Positions 26,401 through 35,690 of a stretch of DNA of 64,000 nucleotides are shown one piece after another (the stretch's first letter is position 1; every line of letters begins with the position of its first letter). Under the pieces are notes generated by a model. That model ran no database searches. It worked only from the letters and a program-made list of their open reading frames with translations, and was not told where the DNA came from. The DNA comes from Psychrobacillus antarcticus. GTDB lineage: Bacteria > Bacillota > Bacilli > Bacillales_A > Planococcaceae. The stretch covers positions 124,001 to 188,000 of the forward strand of contig NZ_JAIZDB010000001.1 of NCBI RefSeq assembly GCF_029533155.1, given 5' to 3'. The position numbers were made by a program, and so were the translations under genes.

Positions 26401-27066
26401 CTAACGCTTATCTATTATTCTAGCGATAGTAGTACCAGTAAACTGAATGAGCTGTACTAGTATAATCATAATAATAATCATATAAATCATTAAATCCGTC
26501 TTAAATTGTTGATATCCATACCGTATAGCAAAGTCACCAATACCACCGCCTCCGACAACTCCCATAATGGTCGAGTAAGAAATAAAACTAATGATGGATG
26601 TAGTTAATCCAAGGACTAGACCAGATCTAGTCTCTACATAAAGAAATTTAAATACTATTTCTTTAACAGAAGCACCCATTGAAATTGCCGCTTCCATTAC
26701 ACCTTTAGGTACATCCAATAAAGATTGCTCGACTAGTCTTGAATAATGTGCAATAGCAATGATTGATAAGGGAACAATTGCAGCTGTTGTGCCGATAGCT
26801 GTCCCTATGATTAATCTTGTAAAAGGAATTAAAAAAACAACTAGTAGTAAGAATGGAAATGAACGAATTATATTTACCAATAAATTTAAAACAGTAAAAA
26901 CCAATCGATTTTCAATTACTTCTCCCTTGCGACAAAGGAAAAGTAAGGTCCCAACCGGGAGACCTAATAGTATCGCTGCTCCTAAAGATGCCCCAACCAT
27001 TATAAAAGTTTCACCAATGGACACCCAAATTTCAGCTTCATATTGAACCAATATATCAGGCATCAT
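26401..27066 (-). CDS. metI: Methionine ABC transporter permease
   Basis: 221 residues, five to six membrane segments, MetI family (LVNIIRSFPFLLLVVFLIPFTR, AIVPLSIIAIAHYSRLVEQSL, GVVGGGGIGDFAIRYGYQ). The coupling EAA-like loop is EAAISMGASVKEIVFK. The frame is open from a TTG at 27078, but GGTTGGTGAG lies before the twin ATGs at 27066 and 27063; either may be used. The 5' end overlaps metN. Confidence 0.9.
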   Translation of the reverse strand: MMPDILVQYEAEIWVSIGETFIMVGASLGAAILLGLPVGTLLFLCRKGEVIENRLVFTVLNLLVNIIRSFPFLLLVVFLIPFTRLIIGTAIGTTAAIVPLSIIAIAHYSRLVEQSLLDVPKGVMEAAISMGASVKEIVFKFLYVETRSGLVLGLTTSIISFISYSTIMGVVGGGGIGDFAIRYGYQQFKTDLMIYMIIIMIILVQLIQFTGTTIARIIDKR

Positions 27067-27805
27067 CCATCTCACCAACCTTTGCTAATTGCTCTATAAA
27101 ATAGCTAGGGCTCTTATCTATATGGTGGATCCCAATTGGTTCAGTTAATACGGTGTCATAAATTTCTCCATTTGCCATAACCGTTACTCGATTACATATA
27201 CTTTTAATTACTTCCATCTCATGGCTGACAATAACAATTGTAACACCTAGAACTTTATTAATATTTTCTAAAACTCCTAATATTTCAGCACTTATATTAG
27301 GATCCAGTGAAGAGGTCGGTTCATCACATAACAAAACTTGTGGATTGTTCGCTAATGCTCTTGCAATTGCAACCCGCTGTTTTTGTCCACCACTTAATTG
27401 TGCTGGATATTGCTTCATTAAATCTTCTAACCCAACGAATTGAAGACACTCTATAACCCGATCCTTACGCTCCTTCTTTGGAAAGTTAGCCAACTCTAAG
27501 GATACTGCTACATTCTCGTAAACTGTTTTGTTTGCCACTAGGTTAAAATGTTGAAAAATCATTCCAATTGACTTCCGGGCTTGTCGAAGTTCTTTGCTTC
27601 TAAGATTTGTTAAATTTTGGCCATTAACTCTTACTTCCCCTTCATCCGGGATTTCTAACAAATTCACAAGCCTCAACAAGGTGGATTTTCCTGCTCCACT
27701 AGCTCCGATAATCCCATGGACTTCTCCTTTATCTATCGTTAGAGATACAGATTTAATCACTTTAAATCGGGAAAAACTTTTACTGACGTTAACTAATTTA
27801 ATCAT
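27056..27805 (-). CDS. metN: Methionine ABC transporter ATP-binding protein
   Basis: 249 residues. Walker A GASGAGKST near 36-44, signature [15 protein letters not shown] near 139, Walker B VLLCDEPTSSLDP, switch His in VSHEM. It is about 90 residues shorter than typical MetN because the C-terminal methionine-sensing ACT-like (NIL) domain is absent. It therefore probably lacks trans-inhibition, or serves a relative of methionine. Start ATG 27805 with GAAAGGGG. Confidence 0.88.
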   Translation of the reverse strand: MIKLVNVSKSFSRFKVIKSVSLTIDKGEVHGIIGASGAGKSTLLRLVNLLEIPDEGEVRVNGQNLTNLRSKELRQARKSIGMIFQHFNLVANKTVYENVAVSLELANFPKKERKDRVIECLQFVGLEDLMKQYPAQLSGGQKQRVAIARALANNPQVLLCDEPTSSLDPNISAEILGVLENINKVLGVTIVIVSHEMEVIKSICNRVTVMANGEIYDTVLTEPIGIHHIDKSPSYFIEQLAKVGEMDDA

Positions 27806-27852
27806 AAAAAAAACCCCTTTCTTTTAGTTGAAGGGTGATTACAATGTGGTTA

Positions 27853-27881
27853 ATTATAACGCATTATAGGTGTACTGTCAT
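27853..27881 (-). promoter_or_regulatory. Promoter of metNIQ
   Basis: ATGACA at 27881-27876, 17-bp spacer, TATAAT at 27858-27853. It leaves a leader of only about 45 nt, too short for an S box or T box, and none is seen. Confidence 0.6.
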
Positions 27882-27953
27882 TTAGCTAATACTATGGGAC
27901 TAATCGCGGCAAATTACTCGATAATTTTGTCCATAGGATAATAAGCGCAACTC

Positions 27954-28004
27954 AAACAGAGCAAATCACAAGGTCCCATTGGGAATCGCAAGTCTGCTCT
28001 GTTT
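27954..28004 (-). terminator. Terminator of the ABC-2 exporter operon
   Basis: AAACAGAGCA (27954-27963) and TGCTCTGTTT (27995-28004) enclose a second small palindrome TCCCA/TGGGA. Confidence 0.6.
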
Positions 28005-28014
28005 TAAGAAGTAA

Positions 28015-28932
28015 TTAACTTTGCTGGTACTCCAACGAATATAAATCATTTAATGTCAACTTACCAAAGCTAAAATCATTTAATCTTTGTGCTATTAAAT
28101 ACTGGGTAATGGCACCTAATGTAATTGTGTCCTGCTCCTTTACATCAATAAGCGTTTTACCGTTTGGTAATATCTGCACTGCCAGTTCCGGAAACTGCTT
28201 TTTAAAAACTATAAGGAGCTCCTGCGAGAAATTTGATACACGAACCGTTGTTACCTTGTTGTCACTAAAACCAGGTGACACATCGTCTACTAAGTTTAGT
28301 TCACCATTTTTCATAAAGAATATACGATCTGCATATTGCTCTAGGTTCTCCAATAAATGAGAAGCAATAATAATTGTTTTACCTTCTGCTTTTTTTTGTA
28401 AAAGTATTTGAGATATTAGCTCTACGTGCGTTGGATCCAATCCATTCATCACTTCATCCATCAGCATCACTTGTGTATTGGAAACGATTTGCATGGCAAA
28501 GCATAGACGCTGACGCATTCCTAAAGAATATGTGCCCGTTTTTTTCTTTACATAAGATTCCATACCAAGTTTTACAATTGTTTCATCTATTAGTTTCGGA
28601 TCGCTATTCCACATTTCCTGATAGATTTTCAGATGATTCTTACCAGATACATGATTATATAAATCACTTTGGTCCGGCATCATAGATACATCCTGATGTA
28701 TCTTCACCTCATTTGCTTTACTTGAGTATTGTAGTTCATGATTTAAAATCACTTGTCCTTGATTTGGTGGTAAATAGTTCATGATCACATTCATCAATGT
28801 CGATTTCCCTGTTCCATTTGGTGCTACTAAACCAATGATTTCCCCTGGTTGAAATTTAATCGATATATCCTTTAATACCTGTTTGTCTCCAAACCGTACG
28901 CCTATTTTTTTTAATTCCAACAAGTCTATCAC
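28015..28932 (-). CDS. ABC-2 type exporter, ATP-binding protein
   Basis: 305 residues. Walker A variant APNGTGKST near 38, signature replaced by YSLGMRQRL near 137, Walker B VMLMDEVMNGLDP, switch His in ASHLLEN. The C-terminal 90 residues are an extra domain as in drug/lantibiotic exporters. It works with the two permeases encoded directly upstream. The degenerate signature is normal for this family. Substrate unknown. Confidence 0.88.
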   Translation of the reverse strand: MIDLLELKKIGVRFGDKQVLKDISIKFQPGEIIGLVAPNGTGKSTLMNVIMNYLPPNQGQVILNHELQYSSKANEVKIHQDVSMMPDQSDLYNHVSGKNHLKIYQEMWNSDPKLIDETIVKLGMESYVKKKTGTYSLGMRQRLCFAMQIVSNTQVMLMDEVMNGLDPTHVELISQILLQKKAEGKTIIIASHLLENLEQYADRIFFMKNGELNLVDDVSPGFSDNKVTTVRVSNFSQELLIVFKKQFPELAVQILPNGKTLIDVKEQDTITLGAITQYLIAQRLNDFSFGKLTLNDLYSLEYQQS

Positions 28933-28938
28933 CCTTTC

Positions 28939-30138
28939 CTAGGCTATTAACTTAAACCTTTTAAATTTACTCACAATCAGCGTCAATATCATCAAAAAGA
29001 GTGTACAACATCCTACTATTGTTAACCCGTATTGATAGGTTAAATCAGGCGACTCATAAACAAAGTTTCTATAACCTGAAATGACTTGTCCTACTTGCAC
29101 ATATGATGTTGGATAACGTTCAATATCTGAATATGCCCCCATTACTCGTTCAAAATATATCCACTCAGCAGCTATTAGGAGAAAGCTAACAAATAAATTA
29201 GCAAATTCCGCTTTCAAAATTATACTTAGGAACAAACTGATCCCTATAAAGAATAAGAACCAAATAGCCATAAACAAGACGTTTTTTAATATAAATGTAC
29301 TCATGGGCATATTAGTAAAGGTTTCTTCTATGTATGAATAGATAGGCACCGGCAGTGAAAAATCACCAAATCCATTTTGTAATCCAATAACTATAAAACC
29401 TACGCATAGAGGAATAAATGTTAGAACACTTCCTATAAAAGCAACTATTCCTTTCATCAATAGCTTTTTCCAGTCAGCTATGGGAAATCCTTTTAATAAA
29501 CTAGGGTTACGACGATCTTTCAACACAATATCTACAGATAAAAAGATACAGCTTATAAATAATACAATTGGCAAATAATCATTTAGCATCCGTTGTAACG
29601 TTTGTAGAGCAGTTCTTTCTTCAAACAACTCCATAGACAGCTCCGAGCTTCCCTCTACATAACCAGTAAACCTACTAGCTGTATAACCATAACCATAATG
29701 TCCATCAGCATGAGCATAATTATTACCATAGGTGTAATAGAGAGGGTTGTAGAAGAAGTCACCACTGTTGACAATTAGTTGGTCTGAATACAGATACCAT
29801 CCTGCTGTTCCTTCTGCATATTTTAAGTAATCCTTATCACCAATTGCATCAATTCTTGCCCTATCATATTCATTCCAGCCCGGGAATATGGCCAGTGCAA
29901 ATGCAACGGAAGGATGCATATTGTCTTTCCCTTCGACACTTTTGATAAAATCATCTCTCGTCGTGTAACGTGCTTCCATCTCAGCTACATCGACTTTTTC
30001 AATAGGTTCGTATGAAGGTGCAATTTTTAATACAAAATATATAGCTAAAAATAGTAAAATCACGTATACAGCTATGTTTTTCTTATTCGTAAAAAATTGA
30101 CTCAACTCCCATTTAAAATAGGCCCACATTTTATCCAC
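28939..30138 (-). CDS. ABC-2 type exporter permease
   Basis: 399 residues. One membrane segment near 20-38, a large extracytoplasmic domain rich in Tyr (GNNYAHADGHYGYGY near 135-155), then five membrane segments between 190 and 395. Ends 6 nt before the ATPase gene and starts 3 nt after the next permease gene. No family beyond the ABC-2 layout is recognised. Confidence 0.82.
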   Translation of the reverse strand: MDKMWAYFKWELSQFFTNKKNIAVYVILLFLAIYFVLKIAPSYEPIEKVDVAEMEARYTTRDDFIKSVEGKDNMHPSVAFALAIFPGWNEYDRARIDAIGDKDYLKYAEGTAGWYLYSDQLIVNSGDFFYNPLYYTYGNNYAHADGHYGYGYTASRFTGYVEGSSELSMELFEERTALQTLQRMLNDYLPIVLFISCIFLSVDIVLKDRRNPSLLKGFPIADWKKLLMKGIVAFIGSVLTFIPLCVGFIVIGLQNGFGDFSLPVPIYSYIEETFTNMPMSTFILKNVLFMAIWFLFFIGISLFLSIILKAEFANLFVSFLLIAAEWIYFERVMGAYSDIERYPTSYVQVGQVISGYRNFVYESPDLTYQYGLTIVGCCTLFLMILTLIVSKFKRFKLIA

Positions 30139-30141
30139 CTC

Positions 30142-31260
30142 CTATATTTTCTGTAGCTTACCTGTCGATAAAACCCATTTTATAATAGCCATTAGCAATC
30201 CAATGCTAATACACAAATAAAGCAATCCTGCATTGCTATTTAAGGCGACTGGCATAGCTAAATTTAGAGACTCTCCATTTAAGACACTCGGAAAGTTAAC
30301 ATAGTTAAATGGATTAAAAGGTATTAGCTCGATTAGCCCTGGGAACAAAATGGGTAAGACAACAAGGATAACTTGTACAAAAATAGTTAAATAAACATTT
30401 TTTAATAGTACATTTAAAATTACAGACAATAAAATTGCAAAAATCGCCAGAACAATCATATAAATTATCGAAACTGCTATGTATTTATAAATAGGATAAA
30501 TCATTACTCCCCCGTTAAAAACGGCTACAGGATAGGATGCCTGTCCTAATCCTTTAAAATAGATTAGAGGTAAACTACATATGAAGAGCTCAATTATGAA
30601 AATAACTACTATACCCATCGAAGTTATACATTTCGCTAACACATACTTACTAAAAGCAATAGGATACCCTTTAATAATAGAAATATGGCGGAAATCGTCT
30701 ATCATAATATTAGACGAGTAAATACCAATTAGAACAAACCATACTGAGCCTACTATACTAAATAAAAACGCTAAAAATGGATAGAAACTTAGTGAGCCAA
30801 AAGACAATTCTAAACTATGTTCTTTTAAATATTTATAATAGGAAGAGTCCATTTCATTCTCTATCTTTGATGGCAAATTTCCAGCTACCAGATCATAATT
30901 CTCCATTTCAAATGCTTGTTTTCGTAATTCTGTAAGCTCTATTGCGGTATCTATAAATAATTCCGGTTGCTCTGTTTTTAAGGCCATCCCTTGTTTCGGA
31001 TATGTATAATATTGTTTGACGATATTTTTGTATATATCACTACCATCCCCGTATTCACTGGCATCTACAATCTGAAATTTATTCATAGCTACTTTAACTG
31101 GTAATGATTCACTTGATTTTTCTTTAATAGGATTACCTAACTCTGTTGAATTCGCATAAACAACCATCCCAATAATACAAAGTGCCACAATCAGACAAGC
31201 AAAAATATTTTTCTTATTTGTTTTCTCTATAATAAATAGCGTTTTTAACATACTTCTCAC
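30142..31260 (-). CDS. ABC-2 type exporter permease
   Basis: 372 residues, same layout as its neighbour: N-terminal membrane segment (FACLIVALCIIGMVVYA), an extracytoplasmic region to about 155, then five to six segments. The frame is open from 31287, but AAAGGAG lies 8 nt before a GTG at 31260 (MRSMLKT), which is the best start; the ATG at 31251 is too far. First gene of the operon: permease, permease, ATPase. Possibly a heterodimeric exporter or immunity pump. Confidence 0.8.
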   Translation of the reverse strand: MRSMLKTLFIIEKTNKKNIFACLIVALCIIGMVVYANSTELGNPIKEKSSESLPVKVAMNKFQIVDASEYGDGSDIYKNIVKQYYTYPKQGMALKTEQPELFIDTAIELTELRKQAFEMENYDLVAGNLPSKIENEMDSSYYKYLKEHSLELSFGSLSFYPFLAFLFSIVGSVWFVLIGIYSSNIMIDDFRHISIIKGYPIAFSKYVLAKCITSMGIVVIFIIELFICSLPLIYFKGLGQASYPVAVFNGGVMIYPIYKYIAVSIIYMIVLAIFAILLSVILNVLLKNVYLTIFVQVILVVLPILFPGLIELIPFNPFNYVNFPSVLNGESLNLAMPVALNSNAGLLYLCISIGLLMAIIKWVLSTGKLQKI

Positions 31261-31490
31261 ATAATCCACTCCTTTTAACAAAAACAAACAAATAATTTGA
31301 ATATTAAGTTAATTTTTACTGCATATCTTCTATATTACCCATTCTCTATGCACTAGGAAAATACCTTTTTCAGAAAAAATAATCTGTGAAATGACTGTAA
31401 GTTTTCTATAATTTGTTCCTCATTTTATGTATTTATAAAAAATCTCTTTTTTCATGATATGATAATGTATTGGCGCAAGGAGGTCATATC

Positions 31491-32387
31491 GTGAAATTAA
31501 ATAAAGGTGTTTTATTTATATTATTAGGTGCATCATTTTTTGGCTTTACACCTATATTTGCTAAACTTGCATTTAGCTACGGCTACTCACTTGGCCAAAT
31601 TAATGTCGTTCAAATGGTAATTTCCTTCTTTTTATTATGGTCACTTACTCTCATTAAGCGCTCTAGTTTTAAAGGGCTTAATAAGAAAAATGTTCTTCAA
31701 ATTATGATTACCGGTTGTTTTATCGGTTTAACAAGTATTTTTTATTATGGTTCGATGCAATATTTGCCGGCTTCATTGGCTATTATTTTAATGTTCCAAT
31801 TCGTTTGGATAGGAATTATATTAGAATGGATTTTCAGCAAAGTAAGACCCGCTCCAGTAACAATAGTGTCCATCATATTAATTTTAATAGGGGTCTTTTT
31901 TGCTTCGAACTTTGTAAATGGCGATATACAAGACCTACCAATTAAAGGATTCATTTTTGGAATTCTATCCGCATTCACTTATGCTGGTTTTATTTTTTGT
32001 AGTGGTAAGGTAGCCGTAAATGTAGATCCATGGACTCGCAGCTCTTTGATGGTAACAGGATCAACCATTTTAGTGCTAGTCATATTCATGCGTGACATCC
32101 CAACTTTACTACCATTAGAGCAAAACTTGGTGACGACTGCCCTAGGAGTGTCGTTATTCGGGGCAGTCCTGCCACCGTTATTTTTTGCAGCAGGTGCACC
32201 TTTAGTTTCGGGAGGAGTAGCAAATATATTAACAACTATTGAGCTACCTATCGCCATTCTATCAGCCAGCATTATTTTGTTAGAAGTAGTAACGACACTT
32301 CAATGGTTGGGCATTGCTATTATTATAATGGCTATCGCTTTAAATGAAATTGGACCTAATCTTTTCCGAAATAGAAAGCAATATTAG
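31491..32387 (+). CDS. EamA/DMT family transporter
   Basis: 298 residues, ten membrane segments in two EamA repeats (repeat 1 from GASFFGFTPIFAKLAF; repeat 2 from GILSAFTYAGFIFCSGKVA). Typical of drug/metabolite exporters; substrate unknown. The start is a GTG at 31491 with AAGGAGG 7 nt before it. The TTG at 31470 would put that site inside the gene. Confidence 0.88.
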   Translation: MKLNKGVLFILLGASFFGFTPIFAKLAFSYGYSLGQINVVQMVISFFLLWSLTLIKRSSFKGLNKKNVLQIMITGCFIGLTSIFYYGSMQYLPASLAIILMFQFVWIGIILEWIFSKVRPAPVTIVSIILILIGVFFASNFVNGDIQDLPIKGFIFGILSAFTYAGFIFCSGKVAVNVDPWTRSSLMVTGSTILVLVIFMRDIPTLLPLEQNLVTTALGVSLFGAVLPPLFFAAGAPLVSGGVANILTTIELPIAILSASIILLEVVTTLQWLGIAIIIMAIALNEIGPNLFRNRKQY

Positions 32388-32405
32388 CGTTCAAAACGAA
32401 CGTTT

Positions 32406-32452
32406 GCTGTACACAATCTCGATGACATTCGAGATTGTGTACAGCTTTTTTA
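32406..32452 (+). terminator. Terminator of the EamA gene
   Basis: GCTGTACACAATCTCGA and TCGAGATTGTGTACAGC form a perfect 17-bp stem followed by seven T residues. Confidence 0.92.
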
Positions 32453-32496
32453 TTTAACTAATAATTATTTCAACTATTAGACTAAAGCCTTTTGCA

Positions 32497-32982
32497 TTAA
32501 GTCGCCGCGGCAGCTTGGTCGGCCTTCACACAATCAATTGCGACAACGATTGCAATAATGAATGCTTCCATCTCCTCATTCAATATTTGAACCTTGTAGC
32601 TATCGCCCCAAGTGAACCACTCCTTGTTCACTTTACCTATAACTACACCGTGCTGTAAGATTTGAAAATTCATATCCCACCAGTTCCCATGTACCTCGAT
32701 ATCTGCCGCGTCAATCGTGTAGCGTGCTTTAAAGAAAGAAAACTCCTTCTTAATCGTTAACACCTCTAGACCATTTACCTCCACAAAAAACTTCGGCAAA
32801 AAGCTAAAGACTTTTTTTGTAATAAGGGCGACTTCATCTCTTGTTGTATTCATAATGGAGAATGTCTTTGGAATTTGCATAAAACTGCCCTCCACGTAAT
32901 ATACATCCTCCTCCTGCTCATTCTTTATCGTAAATTTGCCATTTAGACTGAATACCTTCTGCTTTATATAAAGTTGTTTCAC
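32497..32982 (-). CDS. LURP-one-related (YxjI-type) protein
   Basis: 161 residues. Antiparallel beta pattern with FSLNGKFTIKNEQEEDVYYV, VEGSFMQIPKTFSI, KARYTIDAADIEVHGNWW and IGKVNKEWFTWGDSYKVQI, as in the tubby-like LURP-one/YxjI family. Function unknown in bacteria; membrane-lipid association has been proposed for the fold. The end has an unusual run of four Ala. RBS AAAGGAGGC precedes the ATG. Confidence 0.85.
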   Translation of the reverse strand: MKQLYIKQKVFSLNGKFTIKNEQEEDVYYVEGSFMQIPKTFSIMNTTRDEVALITKKVFSFLPKFFVEVNGLEVLTIKKEFSFFKARYTIDAADIEVHGNWWDMNFQILQHGVVIGKVNKEWFTWGDSYKVQILNEEMEAFIIAIVVAIDCVKADQAAAAT

Positions 32983-33186
32983 ACCTAAGCCTCCTTTAAA
33001 TTAACGTATTAATACTGCACAGAGATTTCACCTTTGGGGGATTTCAACTAACTAATATATTCAACGTATTATATCGAAATACCTTCTAAACAAAAAAGTT
33101 TGCAAATAAAGAAGTTTGAATACTTTGCTAATCTATTATTATTTTTGATAACGTTCTCCCTATTGTCGCAAAACGGGATTTAATGT

Positions 33187-33330
33187 TTAATTAATATATT
33201 TGTCTTTCAATTGATCATGCCGATGCCACCAATAATCATATTCATGCAATTGAAAAGAACAAATCCAATCTTGGATTTGTTCTTTTGTTAGTAAGAATTT
33301 ATACTGATCATCATAACCAATCAAATTCAT
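33187..33330 (-). CDS. Possible small protein, 47 residues
   Basis: The minus strand reads MNLIGYDDQYKFLLTKEQIQ, continues DWICSFQLHEYDYWWHRHDQ, and ends DKYIN. It is rich in aromatic and His residues and protein-like, but has no clear RBS and no recognised family. A perfect 34-nt palindrome (33253-33286) lies inside it and would also pass as a terminator. It could be the end of a lost longer gene. Otherwise 32983-33422 holds nothing I can identify. Confidence 0.35.
   Translation of the reverse strand: MNLIGYDDQYKFLLTKEQIQDWICSFQLHEYDYWWHRHDQLKDKYIN
33253..33286. repeat. Perfect 16+2+16 inverted repeat
   Basis: AAAAGAACAAATCCAA-TC-TTGGATTTGTTCTTTT. Either an intrinsic terminator without an obvious upstream gene, or chance structure within the small reading frame. 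Confidence 0.7.
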
Positions 33331-33422
33331 TCCAAGTTTTTTTATGTTGTTGACTTTTTACATTCTCATCCCTCATGTTCAGTATGATATAAAATACTAT
33401 AATTGAATGACTCTTTACTGCT

Positions 33423-34307
33423 TCAGACATTATTTATACGTTCTACAAACTTCTTCGCAGCACGTGATAACGGAATATTTTTTAGATAGCATATGCCAAT
33501 ACTCCTTTTTGGAATTTTCTCTTCTAGCGCTATCTCGTATAAATCTCCTCTTTCTAAATAATCCCTTGAAAACTCTCTTATAACACATGAAATACCTAAA
33601 TTTATTTTTGTAAATTCTAAAACCAGATCATATGACCCAAGCTCAAAAACAGGTGAAACAGGAAAGCCCCTCTCTTTAAAGAAATTTTCGACAAACATTC
33701 GTGAATTTGATTTCTTTTCTAAAAAAATTAGTGGCATTCCCATTAAATTTTTTAAACTCATCGGCTTTTCCGTTAATTTTTTATATTTTTCTCCGCATAC
33801 AAAAATATCTTGAATTTCCTTACAAGGGATGACTTGAAGATATTTGTCGTGGACCGGTAAATTACATATCCCCAAATCTGCCTTTCCAGATTTAATAAAA
33901 TCACATATTTCTGATGTAGTTCCATTTAATATATTTAATTTGATTTCAGGGTAGCTGTTATGGAATTCTTCCAAATAAGGCAATAAAAAATAGCGAGAGA
34001 TGGTATCTCCAACTCCAATTCGTAATTGTCCAGTCTTTAATGTTTTAAACTCTAATATTTTATCTTCTGCGATATTAATTATTCCTAAAGCTGAGTTAAT
34101 ATGCTCATTTAACAGTTTTCCTTCATTTGTCAATACTACTCCCTTTGATGTTCGATAGAAAAGCAGTATTTCCAATTCTTTCTCCAACTTTGAAATTGCT
34201 TGACTAACAGCGGATTGGGTCATAAATAGTTCTTGAGCTGCTTTAGAAAAACTTTTATTTCTGCTAACGATGTTAAATATACGGTATAAATCCAATTTCC
34301 CTATCAT
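33423..34307 (-). CDS. LysR family transcriptional regulator
   Basis: 294 residues. N-terminal winged HTH (NIVSRNKSFSKAAQELFMTQ, then SAVSQAISKLEKELEI), followed by a substrate-binding-like effector domain from about 90. Divergent from the CofE-like ligase gene, with a palindrome in the shared 137-bp gap, so it most likely controls that gene and itself. The effector is unknown. Confidence 0.9.
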   Translation of the reverse strand: MIGKLDLYRIFNIVSRNKSFSKAAQELFMTQSAVSQAISKLEKELEILLFYRTSKGVVLTNEGKLLNEHINSALGIINIAEDKILEFKTLKTGQLRIGVGDTISRYFLLPYLEEFHNSYPEIKLNILNGTTSEICDFIKSGKADLGICNLPVHDKYLQVIPCKEIQDIFVCGEKYKKLTEKPMSLKNLMGMPLIFLEKKSNSRMFVENFFKERGFPVSPVFELGSYDLVLEFTKINLGISCVIREFSRDYLERGDLYEIALEEKIPKRSIGICYLKNIPLSRAAKKFVERINNV

Positions 34308-34345
34308 ATAAGTTCTCCTAATATCACATATAATATTTATTAATT

Positions 34346-34374
34346 TTACTTATACCACTTTAACAAGGTATAGT
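34346..34374 (+). promoter_or_regulatory. Promoter and LysR-type operator of the ligase gene
   Basis: The palindrome TATACC-N10-GGTATA (34351-34372) contains the T-N11-A core expected for LysR proteins. It overlaps a possible promoter (TTACTT, 17 bp, TATAGT). Confidence 0.5.
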
Positions 34375-34444
34375 AAACTTATAGGTGTTAGAACATTAGC
34401 ACATAATATGATTTAAAGTGTACTCGATTAGAGGAGAGATTATA

Positions 34445-35638
34445 TTGACAAGAGCAGTTGGAACAATAGTACGTGGACTTCGTGGTCCAATCATCAATCA
34501 AGGAGATAATATTGAACTAATCGTAGTTGATACGGTATTAAATGCAGCAAAAAAGGAAGGATTTTCGATTGAGGATCGTGACATTGTAACAATAACGGAA
34601 TCCATTGTCGCTCGTGCACAAGGAAACTATGCCTCAGTTGACGATATAGCAGCAGATATAAAAGCAAAATTCGGTGACGACACAGTTGGCGTCATTTTCC
34701 CAATTCTTAGCCGTAATCGATTTGCAAACTGCTTACGAGGGATTGCAAAAGGGACGAAAAGTATAGTCTTAATGTTGAGTTATCCATCCGATGAAGTCGG
34801 GAACCACCTTGTAGACATTGATGAACTAGATGCTAAAGGCATAAACCCATGGACTGATGTATTATCAGAATCGGAGTTCCGTGAGCACTTCGGTAATATC
34901 CAACATCCATTTACCGGTGTTGATTACATCGAATACTATAAATCTCTGGTCCAGGCTGAAGGTGTGACTTGCGAAGTTATTTTCTCAAACAATCCAAAAA
35001 CCATATTAGACTATACAAAGACAATATTAACTTGTGATATTCACTCACGTTTCAGAACAAAACTCATTTTAACAAAAAACGGTGCTGAAAAAGTATATGG
35101 TCTAGATGATATTCTTTCAGAACCAATCAATGGCAGTGGTTTTAATGCAGACTATGGTCTACTGGGATCAAATAAAGCAACAGAAGACAGTATCAAATTA
35201 TTTCCAAACAACTGTCAACCAATCGTTGATGGGATTCAAGCAAAAATCAAAGAAGTAACAGGTAAAACGGTTGAAGTAATGGTTTATGGAGATGGAGCAT
35301 TCAAAGACCCGGTTGGCAAAATATGGGAGCTTGCAGATCCAGTAGTATCACCCGCGTTTACTCAAGGACTTAACGGCACTCCAAACGAAGTGAAATTAAA
35401 GTACTTGGCAGATAACAATTTCTCACACCTTCGTGGAGAAGAGTTAAAACAAGCTATTTCTGAATTCATAGAGAATAAAAATGAAGACTTAGTTGGCGCG
35501 ATGGAAGCCCAAGGTACTACACCTCGTAGACTAACGGACCTAATTGGATCATTATCTGATTTGACTTCTGGTAGTGGGGACAAAGGAACACCTATGGTCT
35601 ATATCCAAGGATACTTCGATAATTATACAAAATCTTAA
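34445..35638 (+). CDS. CofE-like (F420-0:gamma-glutamyl ligase family) protein
   Basis: 397 residues. The first 150 residues show the CofE/FbiB pattern (GDNIELIVVDTVLNAAKKEG, RDIVTITESIVARAQG, GVIFPILSRNRFANCLRGIA, where Ser-Arg-Asn and following residues bind GTP/metal in CofE). A further glycine-rich part (NGSGFNADYGLLGSN) and VMVYGDGAFKDPVGKIWELA follow. CofE adds glutamate to coenzyme F420. No other F420 gene is visible and F420 is not expected in this group, so the substrate is probably different. Start TTG 34445 with GAGGAGAG; the upstream GTG at 34418 would place that RBS inside the gene. Controlled by the divergent LysR gene (inference). Confidence 0.75.
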   Translation: MTRAVGTIVRGLRGPIINQGDNIELIVVDTVLNAAKKEGFSIEDRDIVTITESIVARAQGNYASVDDIAADIKAKFGDDTVGVIFPILSRNRFANCLRGIAKGTKSIVLMLSYPSDEVGNHLVDIDELDAKGINPWTDVLSESEFREHFGNIQHPFTGVDYIEYYKSLVQAEGVTCEVIFSNNPKTILDYTKTILTCDIHSRFRTKLILTKNGAEKVYGLDDILSEPINGSGFNADYGLLGSNKATEDSIKLFPNNCQPIVDGIQAKIKEVTGKTVEVMVYGDGAFKDPVGKIWELADPVVSPAFTQGLNGTPNEVKLKYLADNNFSHLRGEELKQAISEFIENKNEDLVGAMEAQGTTPRRLTDLIGSLSDLTSGSGDKGTPMVYIQGYFDNYTKS

Positions 35639-35646
35639 AAGCGTAA

Positions 35647-35690
35647 AAGGAAAAAAGGATGTCTTCTAATCAAGACATCCTTTTTTCCTT
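35647..35690 (+). terminator. Terminator of the CofE-like gene
   Basis: A perfect 19-bp stem: AAGGAAAAAAGGATGTCTT against its complement, with T residues inside the 3' arm. Confidence 0.9.

Noticed and set aside
27806-28014. Looked for an S box or T box ahead of metNIQ
   Set aside because: The promoter leaves only about 45 nt of leader and none of the conserved elements is present.
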